Part shown: in pieces, positions 1 to 8,455 of the stretch
Position numbering within the stretch: position 1 is the stretch's first letter
How the letters are laid out: the number at the start of each line of letters is the position of its first letter
Source of the DNA: Bacillota bacterium
Lineage (GTDB): Bacteria > Bacillota > Clostridia > Lachnospirales > Lachnospiraceae
DNA length: 64,000 bases
Direction: 5' to 3'
NCBI GenBank assembly: GCA_023435895.1
Contig: JAEZLH010000034.1
Coordinates: forward strand, 58,981-122,980
The notes under the pieces: model-generated
Told to the model about the DNA's origin: nothing
Databases searched by the model: none
Seen by the model: the letters and a program-made list of their open reading frames with translations, nothing else
Program-made: the position numbers and the translations under genes

Positions 1-806
1 TAGCTGAAATGGCTCATGGCAAAGGAATTAAAGTTGTTTTGACCGGAGAAGGAGCTGATGAATTATTCGGAGGTTATGTGGGCTATCGGTTTGATAAGTT
101 AAATCAAATGATGCCCAGACAGAAGGTAGCGAATTTAGAGATGGAAGAATTTTGGAGAGATAAGGTGTGGGGGGATTCTGATTTCTTATATGAAAAAAAT
201 TTCTATTCTTATGAAGCTGTTAAGAGAGAATTATATTCAAATGCAGTGAATGAAGCTTTCGAAGAGATTAATTGTCTTAATCATTTTATCATTGATAAAA
301 ATAAGATAAAGAATATTGATCTTTTACATAAAAGGTCATATATAGATTTTAAACTTCGTATGGCGGATCATTTGTTGGGAGATCATGGTGACAGAATGGC
401 TTTTTCGCATTCTGTAGAAGCAAGGTTTCCATTTCTCGATAAAGATGTTGTTGCGTTTGCTACTAAAATACCACCCTCCATAAAGCTCAAGGATTTTGAT
501 GAAAAGTATATATTAAAAAGGGCATCAAGACAATATGTACCGAAAGAGATTATTAAGAGAGCTAAGTTTGCTTTTACAGCACCGGGCAGTTCTGAAATTT
601 TAAAAACCAATCGTGAATTGATAGATGATCTACTTTCCTATGAGAGAATTAAAAAGCAAGGTGTATTTAACCCAGACAAAGTTGAGCAATTGAAAAAATT
701 ATATTTGCACCCGGATTTTAAACTCAATGTGCCATATGATAATGATTACCTAATGATTGTATTAACAACAGAAATGTTGATAGAAGCATATAAAATAGCT
801 GGTTAA
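1..806 (+). CDS. asparagine synthase-like amidotransferase, C-terminal part (5' end outside window)
   Basis: The reading frame is open at the window edge, so the start and the N-terminal glutaminase domain lie upstream. The visible part is the C-terminal half of the asparagine synthase ATP-pyrophosphatase domain: GEGADELFGGY near the start, then DRMAFSHSVEARFPFLD and the basic YILKRASR helix, both typical of AsnB. The family activates a carboxylate with ATP and transfers ammonia from glutamine. It ends 16 bases before an NRPS gene that has its own strong ribosome binding site, so it is probably the first visible gene of that operon. It may amidate a peptide or precursor rather than serve housekeeping asparagine synthesis; the substrate is unknown. 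Confidence 0.88.
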   Translation, partial: AEMAHGKGIKVVLTGEGADELFGGYVGYRFDKLNQMMPRQKVANLEMEEFWRDKVWGDSDFLYEKNFYSYEAVKRELYSNAVNEAFEEINCLNHFIIDKNKIKNIDLLHKRSYIDFKLRMADHLLGDHGDRMAFSHSVEARFPFLDKDVVAFATKIPPSIKLKDFDEKYILKRASRQYVPKEIIKRAKFAFTAPGSSEILKTNRELIDDLLSYERIKKQGVFNPDKVEQLKKLYLHPDFKLNVPYDNDYLMIVLTTEMLIEAYKIAG

Positions 807-822
807 AAAAGGAGGGGAGAAT

Positions 823-3800
823 ATGGACGAAAAATTGATATTTCAACAAAGTATGTATGAAAGTTTGCATGAATTTTATAGTAGAAGAGCAATTAGCTAT
901 GCAGGTAAAGAGTATTCATATGAAGAAGTAGATAAACGTTCTGAACAGATATTAGACATGTTGAGAGGTAAGGGACTGAAGAAGTCGGATCAGGTTATTC
1001 TCTTTATGGAAGATAGAGCTGACTTGCTGATATCAATAATAGCTTGTTTAAAAGGAGCTTATATTTTTATACCTTTTGATACCGATTATTCTGTTCAAAG
1101 GTTGGCGAATATGTATAACGCAATAGATGGAAAATTGATTCTATCTGATAAAGCAAATTATAGCAGAATTAAGGACATCATAGGAAGGACACCTGAATAT
1201 AATCAGCTGTTACTCCTGGAGGATATTATATGGAAGAACGATGAATTAAAAAAATCGGAATATAATGAAGCATTATATACACCTGACGACCCTATCTATA
1301 TATTCTATACATCCGGGTCAACGGGGAAGCCAAAAGCCATAATTGGAAGGAACAAATCACTATTACACTTCATTAACTGGGAGATAGAAACATTTCCTGG
1401 CTGGAAGAATGCAGTGGTCAGCCAGCTTACAACCCCTTGTCATGATCCGATTCTAAGAGATTTGTTCGTTGCATTGTTCAGTGGCGGAACGGTGGCAATT
1501 CCTAGAAATAAAGAAGTAATATTAAATATGGACAAACTGGTAAAATGGATTGATACCATGAAAGTGACCCATATACATTGTACACCAAGTTTATTCAAAG
1601 CCATGGTTGAAAACAAATTATCAGAGGATACCTTCAAAGAATTAAGATATATCCTCATGGCTGGTGAAAAACTAAATAGGAAGGCTCTAAAAGAATGGTA
1701 TGGGATATTTCAAGACAGAGTAACCTTGGTAAATATGTATGGTTCTACAGAGACTACAATGATTAAAACCTATTATATTATTGGAATGAAGGATATTGAG
1801 AAAGAAAGCATTCCAATTGGCAAGCCTATGAAGGGTGCAAAAACCATTATTTTAGATGAGCATAAAAAAGTATGTCCCAAAGGTATCATTGGTGAAATCT
1901 ATATCAGAACCCCCTACCGTTCCTTAGGATACTATAATCAGTCATTAAATGAGGAATGTTTTATCGTAAATCCTTTTTCTGATTCATCAACGGACATTCT
2001 TTATAAAACAGGCGATCTTGGGAAAATCTTGGAGGATGGAAATATTCAGTTCCATGGCAGAATTGACAGACAGGTTAAAATCAGAGGAATCCGTGTAGAG
2101 TTAGGTGAAGTAGAGAAATATATATCATTGTTTGATGGTGTAAAAGAAGCCTGCGTTGTGATGAAGCAAGTGCAGAATGCAGATAAAATAATGGTTGCAT
2201 TTTATACAGCAGAGGGAAAGATTGATCAGGAAGAATTGAAAAAGTTTCTGAATGAAAGAATGAGCGATAATATTATTCCCGTATCCTATATTCATTTGGT
2301 TGAAATTCCACTGCTTTCCAATGGAAAGACAAATTATAAGGCCTTGGAAGAATATCGAATCGAGTTAGTAAATGACATTAAAAAGCCAAGGAATGCTATT
2401 GAAGAAAAAATGGCGGATATCTGGAAAGACATTCTGGGAATTGAGGAAGTTGGAATAAATCAGAACTTCTTACACATAGGGGGTCATTCATTAAATATTA
2501 TGACGATGATTGCAAAAATCAGCAGGGAGTTCAATGTGGAATTATCTTTATCTGATATTTTTGCAAACGCAACCATAGAACATTTGGCACATATTATCGC
2601 AGAAAGTGGACAAGTTGTCGTGGGTGAGAAAATCGTTCCTATGAATCATATTAAAATATTTCCACTTTCTGACACACAAAAAAGAATGTATGCAATATGG
2701 AGAACCAATGTAGATTCTACCGTATATAATATGCCGGCAGCATATTGGGTGAAGGGTGATATTGATAAGGAAAAGCTGGAAAAAGCGATTGGTAAGGTTA
2801 TAAGAGAACATAAAGCATTTCAGGTAAGATTTATTCAGGTAAATGATAAAGTTCAGCAGGAATTAGTAGATAATATCTCTTTTGCATTGGAAACAGCGGA
2901 CATTGAAGAAAATGATGTTGAAGCTTTTATCCATAGATTTATCAGACCCTTTAATCTGGAAAGTACTCCTTTGATTCGTGGAGCATTGGTAAGAGCTGGA
3001 GAGCAATATTTATTTATCATAGATATTCATCATATTATTGGGGATGCATTATCCATGGAAATCATGATTAAGCAGATTGTTGACGAGTATTCAGGGATTG
3101 AAATGAGTAAGGTTAATTACCAATATACTGATTATTGTAACTGGAATACCAGATATCATGAGAGTAATGCATATAAGAAACAAGAGGAATTTTGGCTGGA
3201 TTTATTTAAGGATACACCACCTATTTTAAATATTAAAACAGATTATGAAAGAAGTCATGGCAATGATAATAAAGGAAAATTACTTTATTTTGATATGAAA
3301 CTGGAATTAATGGATAAAGTATATGATTATGCTGCAAAGAATTATATAACTCCTAATTTACTGTTCTTTGCGGTCTATGTTTTATTATTGTATCGCTATT
3401 CAGGACAAAATGATATTACGGTAGGTACTATTGTAGCAGGTAGAACAAGGCATGAGGAAAGCGATATTATTGGACCGTTTATTAATACATTGGCACTTCG
3501 AAACAAATTTAATAAAAAGATAAGCTTTCATTCTTTCTTGCAGCTTATCAAAAATAATACAATTGAAGCTTATGAAAATCAAGAATATGCATTTAACCAA
3601 TTGGTTGAATGCTTGAAGATACCACACGAGGCAGGAAGAAATCCTCTGTTTGATTATGTGTATGATTTTCAGAATGAAAATAAGCAGCAGTTTAAGCTTA
3701 AAGAGCTTGAATTTACACCAATTAAATTAAAAACCGACAATGCAAGATTTGATTTTTGTTTACATATTACTGAGCTCAATCGAGTTTTTTCATGTGGTAT

Positions 3801-5733
3801 CGAATATAAAACAGGATTATTCCATGAGAATACAATTCGACGTTTTATGGAGCGTTTTGAGAATTTATTAATAAATGCTATATCACAGCAGGAATGTGAA
3901 ATTGGAAATCTGGAGTTTTATGGGGATAAGGAAAAAGAGAACATTCTCAAAATGGTAGGTAATATTGAACAAAAGATAGGTTTTGGAACGGTAGATTCTA
4001 TGTTTCATAACTGTGTATTGGAAAATGAAGATAGCGTAGCACTAGAATTTTGGAATGAAGAAAACATAAAACAAACGTTGACTTATGGGGAATTAAATGA
4101 AAGAGCCAATGATGTAGCCACATATTTAAGTAAAAATAGCATCCAGCCAGGTAATGTTGTAGGTGTTTATATGAATAAAATACATAACGCAATTATTACA
4201 ATGCTAGGCGTTTTAAAAACTGGAGCCGCGTTTCTACCCATTGGTGTAGGATATTATTCACCGAATCTAGTTGAAACAATGGTAAAAAACAGCGAAATGA
4301 AAATGCTTATTTCAGAGGAAAGCAATGATAAAGACATAAATACTGTCATAGAGAAGCTGGAAAACAGGGCGGGTACCGCACTTAAGGTTATTCGTTATGA
4401 AGCTATCCCTCAGCAGACAGATAGGAATACCCTGGGAAGGACTTTATATGGTGAGCATGATGAGGAGAGTTTAGCATATATCATTTATACTTCAGGAACA
4501 ACAGGTGTTCCGAAAGGAGTTATGCTAAAGCACAAGGGGTTGGTGAATATTGCACAAGCAATGAAACATGAGATGGAAATTACAAGAGAGAAACGTGTAC
4601 TGCAATTTTCATCATTAAGCTTTGATATGTCGGTGTGGGAAATATATACAACCTTACTTAACGGTGCAACACTATGTATTTTAAATCGTACGGATTCCCG
4701 CAGGAATGAGGTTGAAAAATTCCTGAAGGATGAAACTATTCAAGTAGCAACCTTAACTCCATCACTACTCAAGGTAATGGACTCGGAGGAATTGCCAAGT
4801 TTGAAGGTCATTGTTTGTGCAGGAGAAAGTTGCTCGAAAGAATTGATTGACAAATGGAATTTAAACAGAAAGTTTATTAATGCATATGGACCAACAGAAA
4901 CCACCATATGTGCAACTTTACATATAGTAAGGGATAAAAATGCAAGGAATATTGGAAAGCCAATTCGAAACACCACTTGTTATGTTTTAGATGAAAACAG
5001 GAATATTTGTCCAATTGGAATAACAGGTGAATTGTACGTCGGTGGTATAGGTCTGGCAGCAGGATATCTTAATAACGAAGCTTTGACAAAGGATAAATTT
5101 GTAGATTGTTCTAATATCAACGGAGAGCGACTATATAGAACCGGTGATCTGGTAATGTGGAATGGGAAAGGAGATCTTGAAATCCTTGGAAGATGCGATG
5201 AACAGATAAAAATAAGAGGTTTCCGTATTGAACTAGGACAGATAGAAGCAAAGATTTGCAGTTATCAAGGGATCACGGATGGTGCTGTTGTAAAAACGGA
5301 TGCAGATGAATTGTATGCTTTTTATGTAAGCGACAATCAAATTGAAAAACAAGAACTATTGAAGTACTTAAAGGTGGAATTGCCCTCATATATGGTGCCC
5401 GCCTATTTAAAAGATATAGATAAGATGCCTGTGACCGCTTCTGGCAAAGTAGACAAACAGAAATTAATAAATATTTGTGCCAATATGGAAGCAGAAACAA
5501 CGAATAAGGTAATGCCTAGGAATGATAAAGAAAAACTGTTACTTCAGGTGTGGGAAGATGTATTAAAACGAGAGAACATTGGAATTGAAGACAACTTTTT
5601 TGAAATTGGAGGGCATTCTTTAAATGTAATTCAGATTATTTCAAAGGCTAAGGAAGCCGGGTTACAGATTAAGGTGGCAGATATTTATACAGGTTATTCT
5701 ATTAAAAATATGTTTGATTTAGGTTTGATCTAA
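823..5733 (+). CDS. nonribosomal peptide synthetase, A-PCP-C-A-PCP
   Basis: This 1636-residue two-module NRPS starts after GGAGGGG. Order seen: adenylation 1 (about 10-520; core TSGSTGKPK at 163-171; TGDLG; RQVKIRGIRVELGE), carrier 1 (IGGHSLN, phosphopantetheine Ser556), condensation (about 610-1030; HHIIGDA at 736-742, a DA ending instead of DG), adenylation 2 (about 1060-1530; YTSGTTGVPKG from 1222; YGPTETT; IKIRGFRIELGQ), carrier 2 (IGGHSLN, Ser1599). There is no thioesterase, reductase or epimerase, so release must depend on another protein. Adenylation 2 has the usual SFDMSVWE region; adenylation 1 has CHDPILRD there, a variant seen in some other NRPS proteins. The product is probably a short peptide; the amino acids cannot be read off safely. 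Confidence 0.95.
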   Translation: MDEKLIFQQSMYESLHEFYSRRAISYAGKEYSYEEVDKRSEQILDMLRGKGLKKSDQVILFMEDRADLLISIIACLKGAYIFIPFDTDYSVQRLANMYNAIDGKLILSDKANYSRIKDIIGRTPEYNQLLLLEDIIWKNDELKKSEYNEALYTPDDPIYIFYTSGSTGKPKAIIGRNKSLLHFINWEIETFPGWKNAVVSQLTTPCHDPILRDLFVALFSGGTVAIPRNKEVILNMDKLVKWIDTMKVTHIHCTPSLFKAMVENKLSEDTFKELRYILMAGEKLNRKALKEWYGIFQDRVTLVNMYGSTETTMIKTYYIIGMKDIEKESIPIGKPMKGAKTIILDEHKKVCPKGIIGEIYIRTPYRSLGYYNQSLNEECFIVNPFSDSSTDILYKTGDLGKILEDGNIQFHGRIDRQVKIRGIRVELGEVEKYISLFDGVKEACVVMKQVQNADKIMVAFYTAEGKIDQEELKKFLNERMSDNIIPVSYIHLVEIPLLSNGKTNYKALEEYRIELVNDIKKPRNAIEEKMADIWKDILGIEEVGINQNFLHIGGHSLNIMTMIAKISREFNVELSLSDIFANATIEHLAHIIAESGQVVVGEKIVPMNHIKIFPLSDTQKRMYAIWRTNVDSTVYNMPAAYWVKGDIDKEKLEKAIGKVIREHKAFQVRFIQVNDKVQQELVDNISFALETADIEENDVEAFIHRFIRPFNLESTPLIRGALVRAGEQYLFIIDIHHIIGDALSMEIMIKQIVDEYSGIEMSKVNYQYTDYCNWNTRYHESNAYKKQEEFWLDLFKDTPPILNIKTDYERSHGNDNKGKLLYFDMKLELMDKVYDYAAKNYITPNLLFFAVYVLLLYRYSGQNDITVGTIVAGRTRHEESDIIGPFINTLALRNKFNKKISFHSFLQLIKNNTIEAYENQEYAFNQLVECLKIPHEAGRNPLFDYVYDFQNENKQQFKLKELEFTPIKLKTDNARFDFCLHITELNRVFSCGIEYKTGLFHENTIRRFMERFENLLINAISQQECEIGNLEFYGDKEKENILKMVGNIEQKIGFGTVDSMFHNCVLENEDSVALEFWNEENIKQTLTYGELNERANDVATYLSKNSIQPGNVVGVYMNKIHNAIITMLGVLKTGAAFLPIGVGYYSPNLVETMVKNSEMKMLISEESNDKDINTVIEKLENRAGTALKVIRYEAIPQQTDRNTLGRTLYGEHDEESLAYIIYTSGTTGVPKGVMLKHKGLVNIAQAMKHEMEITREKRVLQFSSLSFDMSVWEIYTTLLNGATLCILNRTDSRRNEVEKFLKDETIQVATLTPSLLKVMDSEELPSLKVIVCAGESCSKELIDKWNLNRKFINAYGPTETTICATLHIVRDKNARNIGKPIRNTTCYVLDENRNICPIGITGELYVGGIGLAAGYLNNEALTKDKFVDCSNINGERLYRTGDLVMWNGKGDLEILGRCDEQIKIRGFRIELGQIEAKICSYQGITDGAVVKTDADELYAFYVSDNQIEKQELLKYLKVELPSYMVPAYLKDIDKMPVTASGKVDKQKLINICANMEAETTNKVMPRNDKEKLLLQVWEDVLKRENIGIEDNFFEIGGHSLNVIQIISKAKEAGLQIKVADIYTGYSIKNMFDLGLI

Positions 5734-5742
5734 GGAGGAACT

Positions 5743-7044
5743 ATGATAACAGAAGCGAATATAAAAACACAGGAGGAAATCAAAAAAGTAGTTGACTCTG
5801 TAATGGAGATAATAGAGTGCTTCACAAAAGAATTAATTCGAGCACCAGTAGTTGGTTATATGGAACCTGGGCCGGCACAAGTCATATATCTAAATGAACC
5901 TGATTATTCAGGTGTTTATAAAAGAGTTGACTTAGAGCTAAATGAGCCGATATTGATTAAGGCCTTCAATCATTTAATTGAGCAACAGGAGTTTTTGAGA
6001 AGTTGCCTGGTAATCAGGGAGAATACCTATCAATGGCAAGTGCATGAGTTTAATGATAAATTGCAGGTTCCTATTATAGATTTATCTTCCTATACAGAGT
6101 ATGACAAAGAACAGATTATCAATGAATGTATTAGTATAGCAAACTCACAAAAATATGAAATGTTGAATACGGTACAATATCGAATTTGTATTATTAAAGA
6201 ATCACCAGACAATTTTATATTAATGATTCCTGTATCCCATATTATATTTGATGCGATCAGTGCAGAAATTTTGATGAGTAATTTATTTCATTATTATCAA
6301 GAGTTATTGGAGAAGGGTGTAATTGGTAACAATGAACCAACAGACTATGCAGCTTACTTAAATCAAATGAGAAAAGGGCCGTTAAATATTGATGAAAATC
6401 AATTGATGTCTATTTTTAATATTCAAGAGTTCTATCAAAGCACTCTTAAGATAAAAAACTTTCTGGATTCAAAAAAGATTGAACTATTATTGGAGTGCCA
6501 GGAATCCATTGTATTAGGTAATAAAGATACCTTCCTACAGGCGATTGATAGAGTTGCACAGATTTGTATGAAGTGTTTTCACATGCAGCAAGTACCATTG
6601 TGGGTTGTCAATATGGGACGTATTTATGAAAATAATATTTACAACGATGTGATAGGATCCTTCATTGATTTTGTTCCATTTGTTTATGAACGAAATTATT
6701 CGGAAGGCTTTTATGAACGAATGCAGATCTTTAATACAAAAAGAGAGAAGAACATTAATTTCTTAATGTTTATAACCAAAGAATGGTACCCTAAGGGCTT
6801 TGAAAAGGTATCAGCACACCTAACGGAATGTCATAAAATGATTAAGATTCTTTTTAATTTTATTGGGGAAATGCCAAATGATGAGGAATTTATTGATAGT
6901 ATTTATAGTTCAAGTAAAAACAACGCTGCTAGAACAATTCTATTTACAACATATATTAAAAATCAAAGACTTTACATAACATGTAATCTTTCCAAGGATT
7001 TGAGGGAATATGACTTGGACATGCAGAAAATTTTAATATCGTAA
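5743..7044 (+). CDS. free-standing condensation-domain-like protein
   Basis: This 433-residue protein starts 9 bases after the NRPS, behind AAGGAGG. The length fits a single condensation domain. The segment PVSHIIFDAIS (His166, Asp170) corresponds to the HHxxxDG active-site motif, keeping the second His and the Asp. The N-terminal MEPGPAQVIYL stretch resembles the start of condensation domains, where acceptor and donor substrates meet. Since the NRPS ends in a carrier domain with no release domain, this protein may condense the carrier-bound chain with a soluble amine or another chain, releasing it. This role is inferred from position. Overall similarity is weak, so it could also be a degenerate or structural partner. 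Confidence 0.75.
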   Translation: MITEANIKTQEEIKKVVDSVMEIIECFTKELIRAPVVGYMEPGPAQVIYLNEPDYSGVYKRVDLELNEPILIKAFNHLIEQQEFLRSCLVIRENTYQWQVHEFNDKLQVPIIDLSSYTEYDKEQIINECISIANSQKYEMLNTVQYRICIIKESPDNFILMIPVSHIIFDAISAEILMSNLFHYYQELLEKGVIGNNEPTDYAAYLNQMRKGPLNIDENQLMSIFNIQEFYQSTLKIKNFLDSKKIELLLECQESIVLGNKDTFLQAIDRVAQICMKCFHMQQVPLWVVNMGRIYENNIYNDVIGSFIDFVPFVYERNYSEGFYERMQIFNTKREKNINFLMFITKEWYPKGFEKVSAHLTECHKMIKILFNFIGEMPNDEEFIDSIYSSSKNNAARTILFTTYIKNQRLYITCNLSKDLREYDLDMQKILIS

Positions 7045-7071
7045 ACAGAATTATATAAGAAGGAGGTAGAA

Positions 7072-8337
7072 ATGGATCAAACAATTATTGCACAAAAAGG
7101 TGCAAGCAATAATAGGAACTTAATTTGTTTTATGTTTGGACGTATTTCATCTGAGTTGGGGAATACAATTTTTAAATTTGCAATGAGTTTATACATATTG
7201 GATATAACTGGATCGGTAACAATGTTTTCAACAGTGTTGGCTTTGGGAATGGTGCCTGGTATTTTTGTAAATATTTTTGCGGGAGTATTTGTTGATAGAA
7301 GTAATAAGAAAAAAGTGATTATTTCATGTGAGCTAGCAAGTTTCTTTGTTATGTCATTTTTATTGATTATGCTAATGAGAGATTTTAATGGAATAGGTAT
7401 ATTAATATTATACTCCATACTGATTAGTACAATCCAATCTATCTTTTCGATTACGATTTATTCTGCAATTCCAAACTTCTTTGAGAGAGACAAGGTAATG
7501 CAGGCGAATTCCAGCTATCAGAGTATTGGCGCTATAATTAATATATTAGGACCTGTATTAGGTGGAGTATTTTACAAAATGATGGACTTTAAGTTATTGG
7601 TGGGTATTATTACTATTACATACTTTATTGCGGCTTTAGTAGAAATCTGTTTGGTTTATTTCAAAAATGAATTAACGGATAATGAAAGCTATTTAAAGAA
7701 TTTAAAAAATGTCTATGCTTATATAAAAAGAGAAAAAGTAATTTTCTATCTGCTTGTAATTGTATTAGCCATTAACTTTGTCTCGATTCCTCTGACATCA
7801 GTAATATTGCCATTTTTAGGATATAAGGTACTAAACTTATCATCCACCCAGCTTGGAGTTGTTCAAGCTATGTGGTTTATAGGAGTTATCGTTGGTGCAT
7901 TAATTGTTTCTGGAAAAGTAATTCAGTCAAAAGTATCAAAAAAGATTTTTAGGCTTTTACAAATTCAAGGATTGGCTATTTTGTTATGGGGAGCCCCATT
8001 AATAATTGGAGAAATTAATAACACCATACTTGTTAAATTAGCAGTATTCAGTTTGACCTTGTTGGTAGGTGGCACATTAAATACCATAATAAATATTCCT
8101 TTATTAACTTATCTCCAGGTTTCCGTTCCTGAAAATTTACGAGCAAGTATTTATGGTGTAGTTGTTTGTTGTATAACAATTGCTGCACCGATTGGAATTT
8201 GGTTGTATGGTGTAATCATCCAGAATATAAACATTGAATTTGGAATTGTATTTTCCAGTATTATAGTTTTAATCGTTAGTACAATTGCAGTATCCAATAA
8301 AGGTATTAAGGAATTTTTTTCAAAAGATATAAATTAA
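7072..8337 (+). CDS. MFS transporter, probable export of the NRPS product
   Basis: This 421-residue membrane protein follows AGGAGG and continues the NRPS operon. About twelve hydrophobic segments are visible. The loop between TM2 and TM3 has the MFS-like GVFVDRSNKKKV pattern, and the sequence resembles the drug-efflux MFS group that includes macrolide exporters (DHA3). It probably sits in the cytoplasmic membrane and expels the peptide made by the upstream genes. The substrate is inferred only from the neighbourhood. The next gene is about 100 bases downstream after a possible separate promoter. Confidence 0.85.
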   Translation: MDQTIIAQKGASNNRNLICFMFGRISSELGNTIFKFAMSLYILDITGSVTMFSTVLALGMVPGIFVNIFAGVFVDRSNKKKVIISCELASFFVMSFLLIMLMRDFNGIGILILYSILISTIQSIFSITIYSAIPNFFERDKVMQANSSYQSIGAIINILGPVLGGVFYKMMDFKLLVGIITITYFIAALVEICLVYFKNELTDNESYLKNLKNVYAYIKREKVIFYLLVIVLAINFVSIPLTSVILPFLGYKVLNLSSTQLGVVQAMWFIGVIVGALIVSGKVIQSKVSKKIFRLLQIQGLAILLWGAPLIIGEINNTILVKLAVFSLTLLVGGTLNTIINIPLLTYLQVSVPENLRASIYGVVVCCITIAAPIGIWLYGVIIQNINIEFGIVFSSIIVLIVSTIAVSNKGIKEFFSKDIN

Positions 8338-8339
8338 TC

Positions 8340-8370
8340 TGTAACGTTTTGAAACGATCACCCCACTTAT
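8340..8370 (+). promoter_or_regulatory. candidate ECF-type promoter of the ABC genes
   Basis: TGTAAC at 8340-8345 is followed after 19 bases by ACTTAT at 8365-8370. The same pair of words, 18 bases apart, lies before the ECF sigma gene (12372-12401). The AAC core is typical of ECF -35 elements; the ACTTAT -10 is not a known consensus. The role is inferred. Confidence 0.3.
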
Positions 8371-8401
8371 ATACAAATAGAAAAATAAGGGAGGGATTTG
8401 T

Positions 8402-8455
8402 TTGAAAAAACGAATATCAAGATTAATGGAGGATTATGAATGTCAATACTTATGA
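8402..8455 (+). CDS. possible 17-residue leader peptide
   Basis: A TTG codon at 8402 sits 6 bases after GGGAGGG (8389-8395) and opens a 17-codon frame that ends at 8455. It overlaps the start of the ABC permease (ATG 8440) in another frame and runs over that gene's GGAGG (8428-8432). Translation of this frame could couple to or modulate permease translation. The peptide is charged (KKRISRLMEDYE) and shows no known motif. The only support is the good ribosome binding site. Confidence 0.22.
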   Translation: MKKRISRLMEDYECQYL

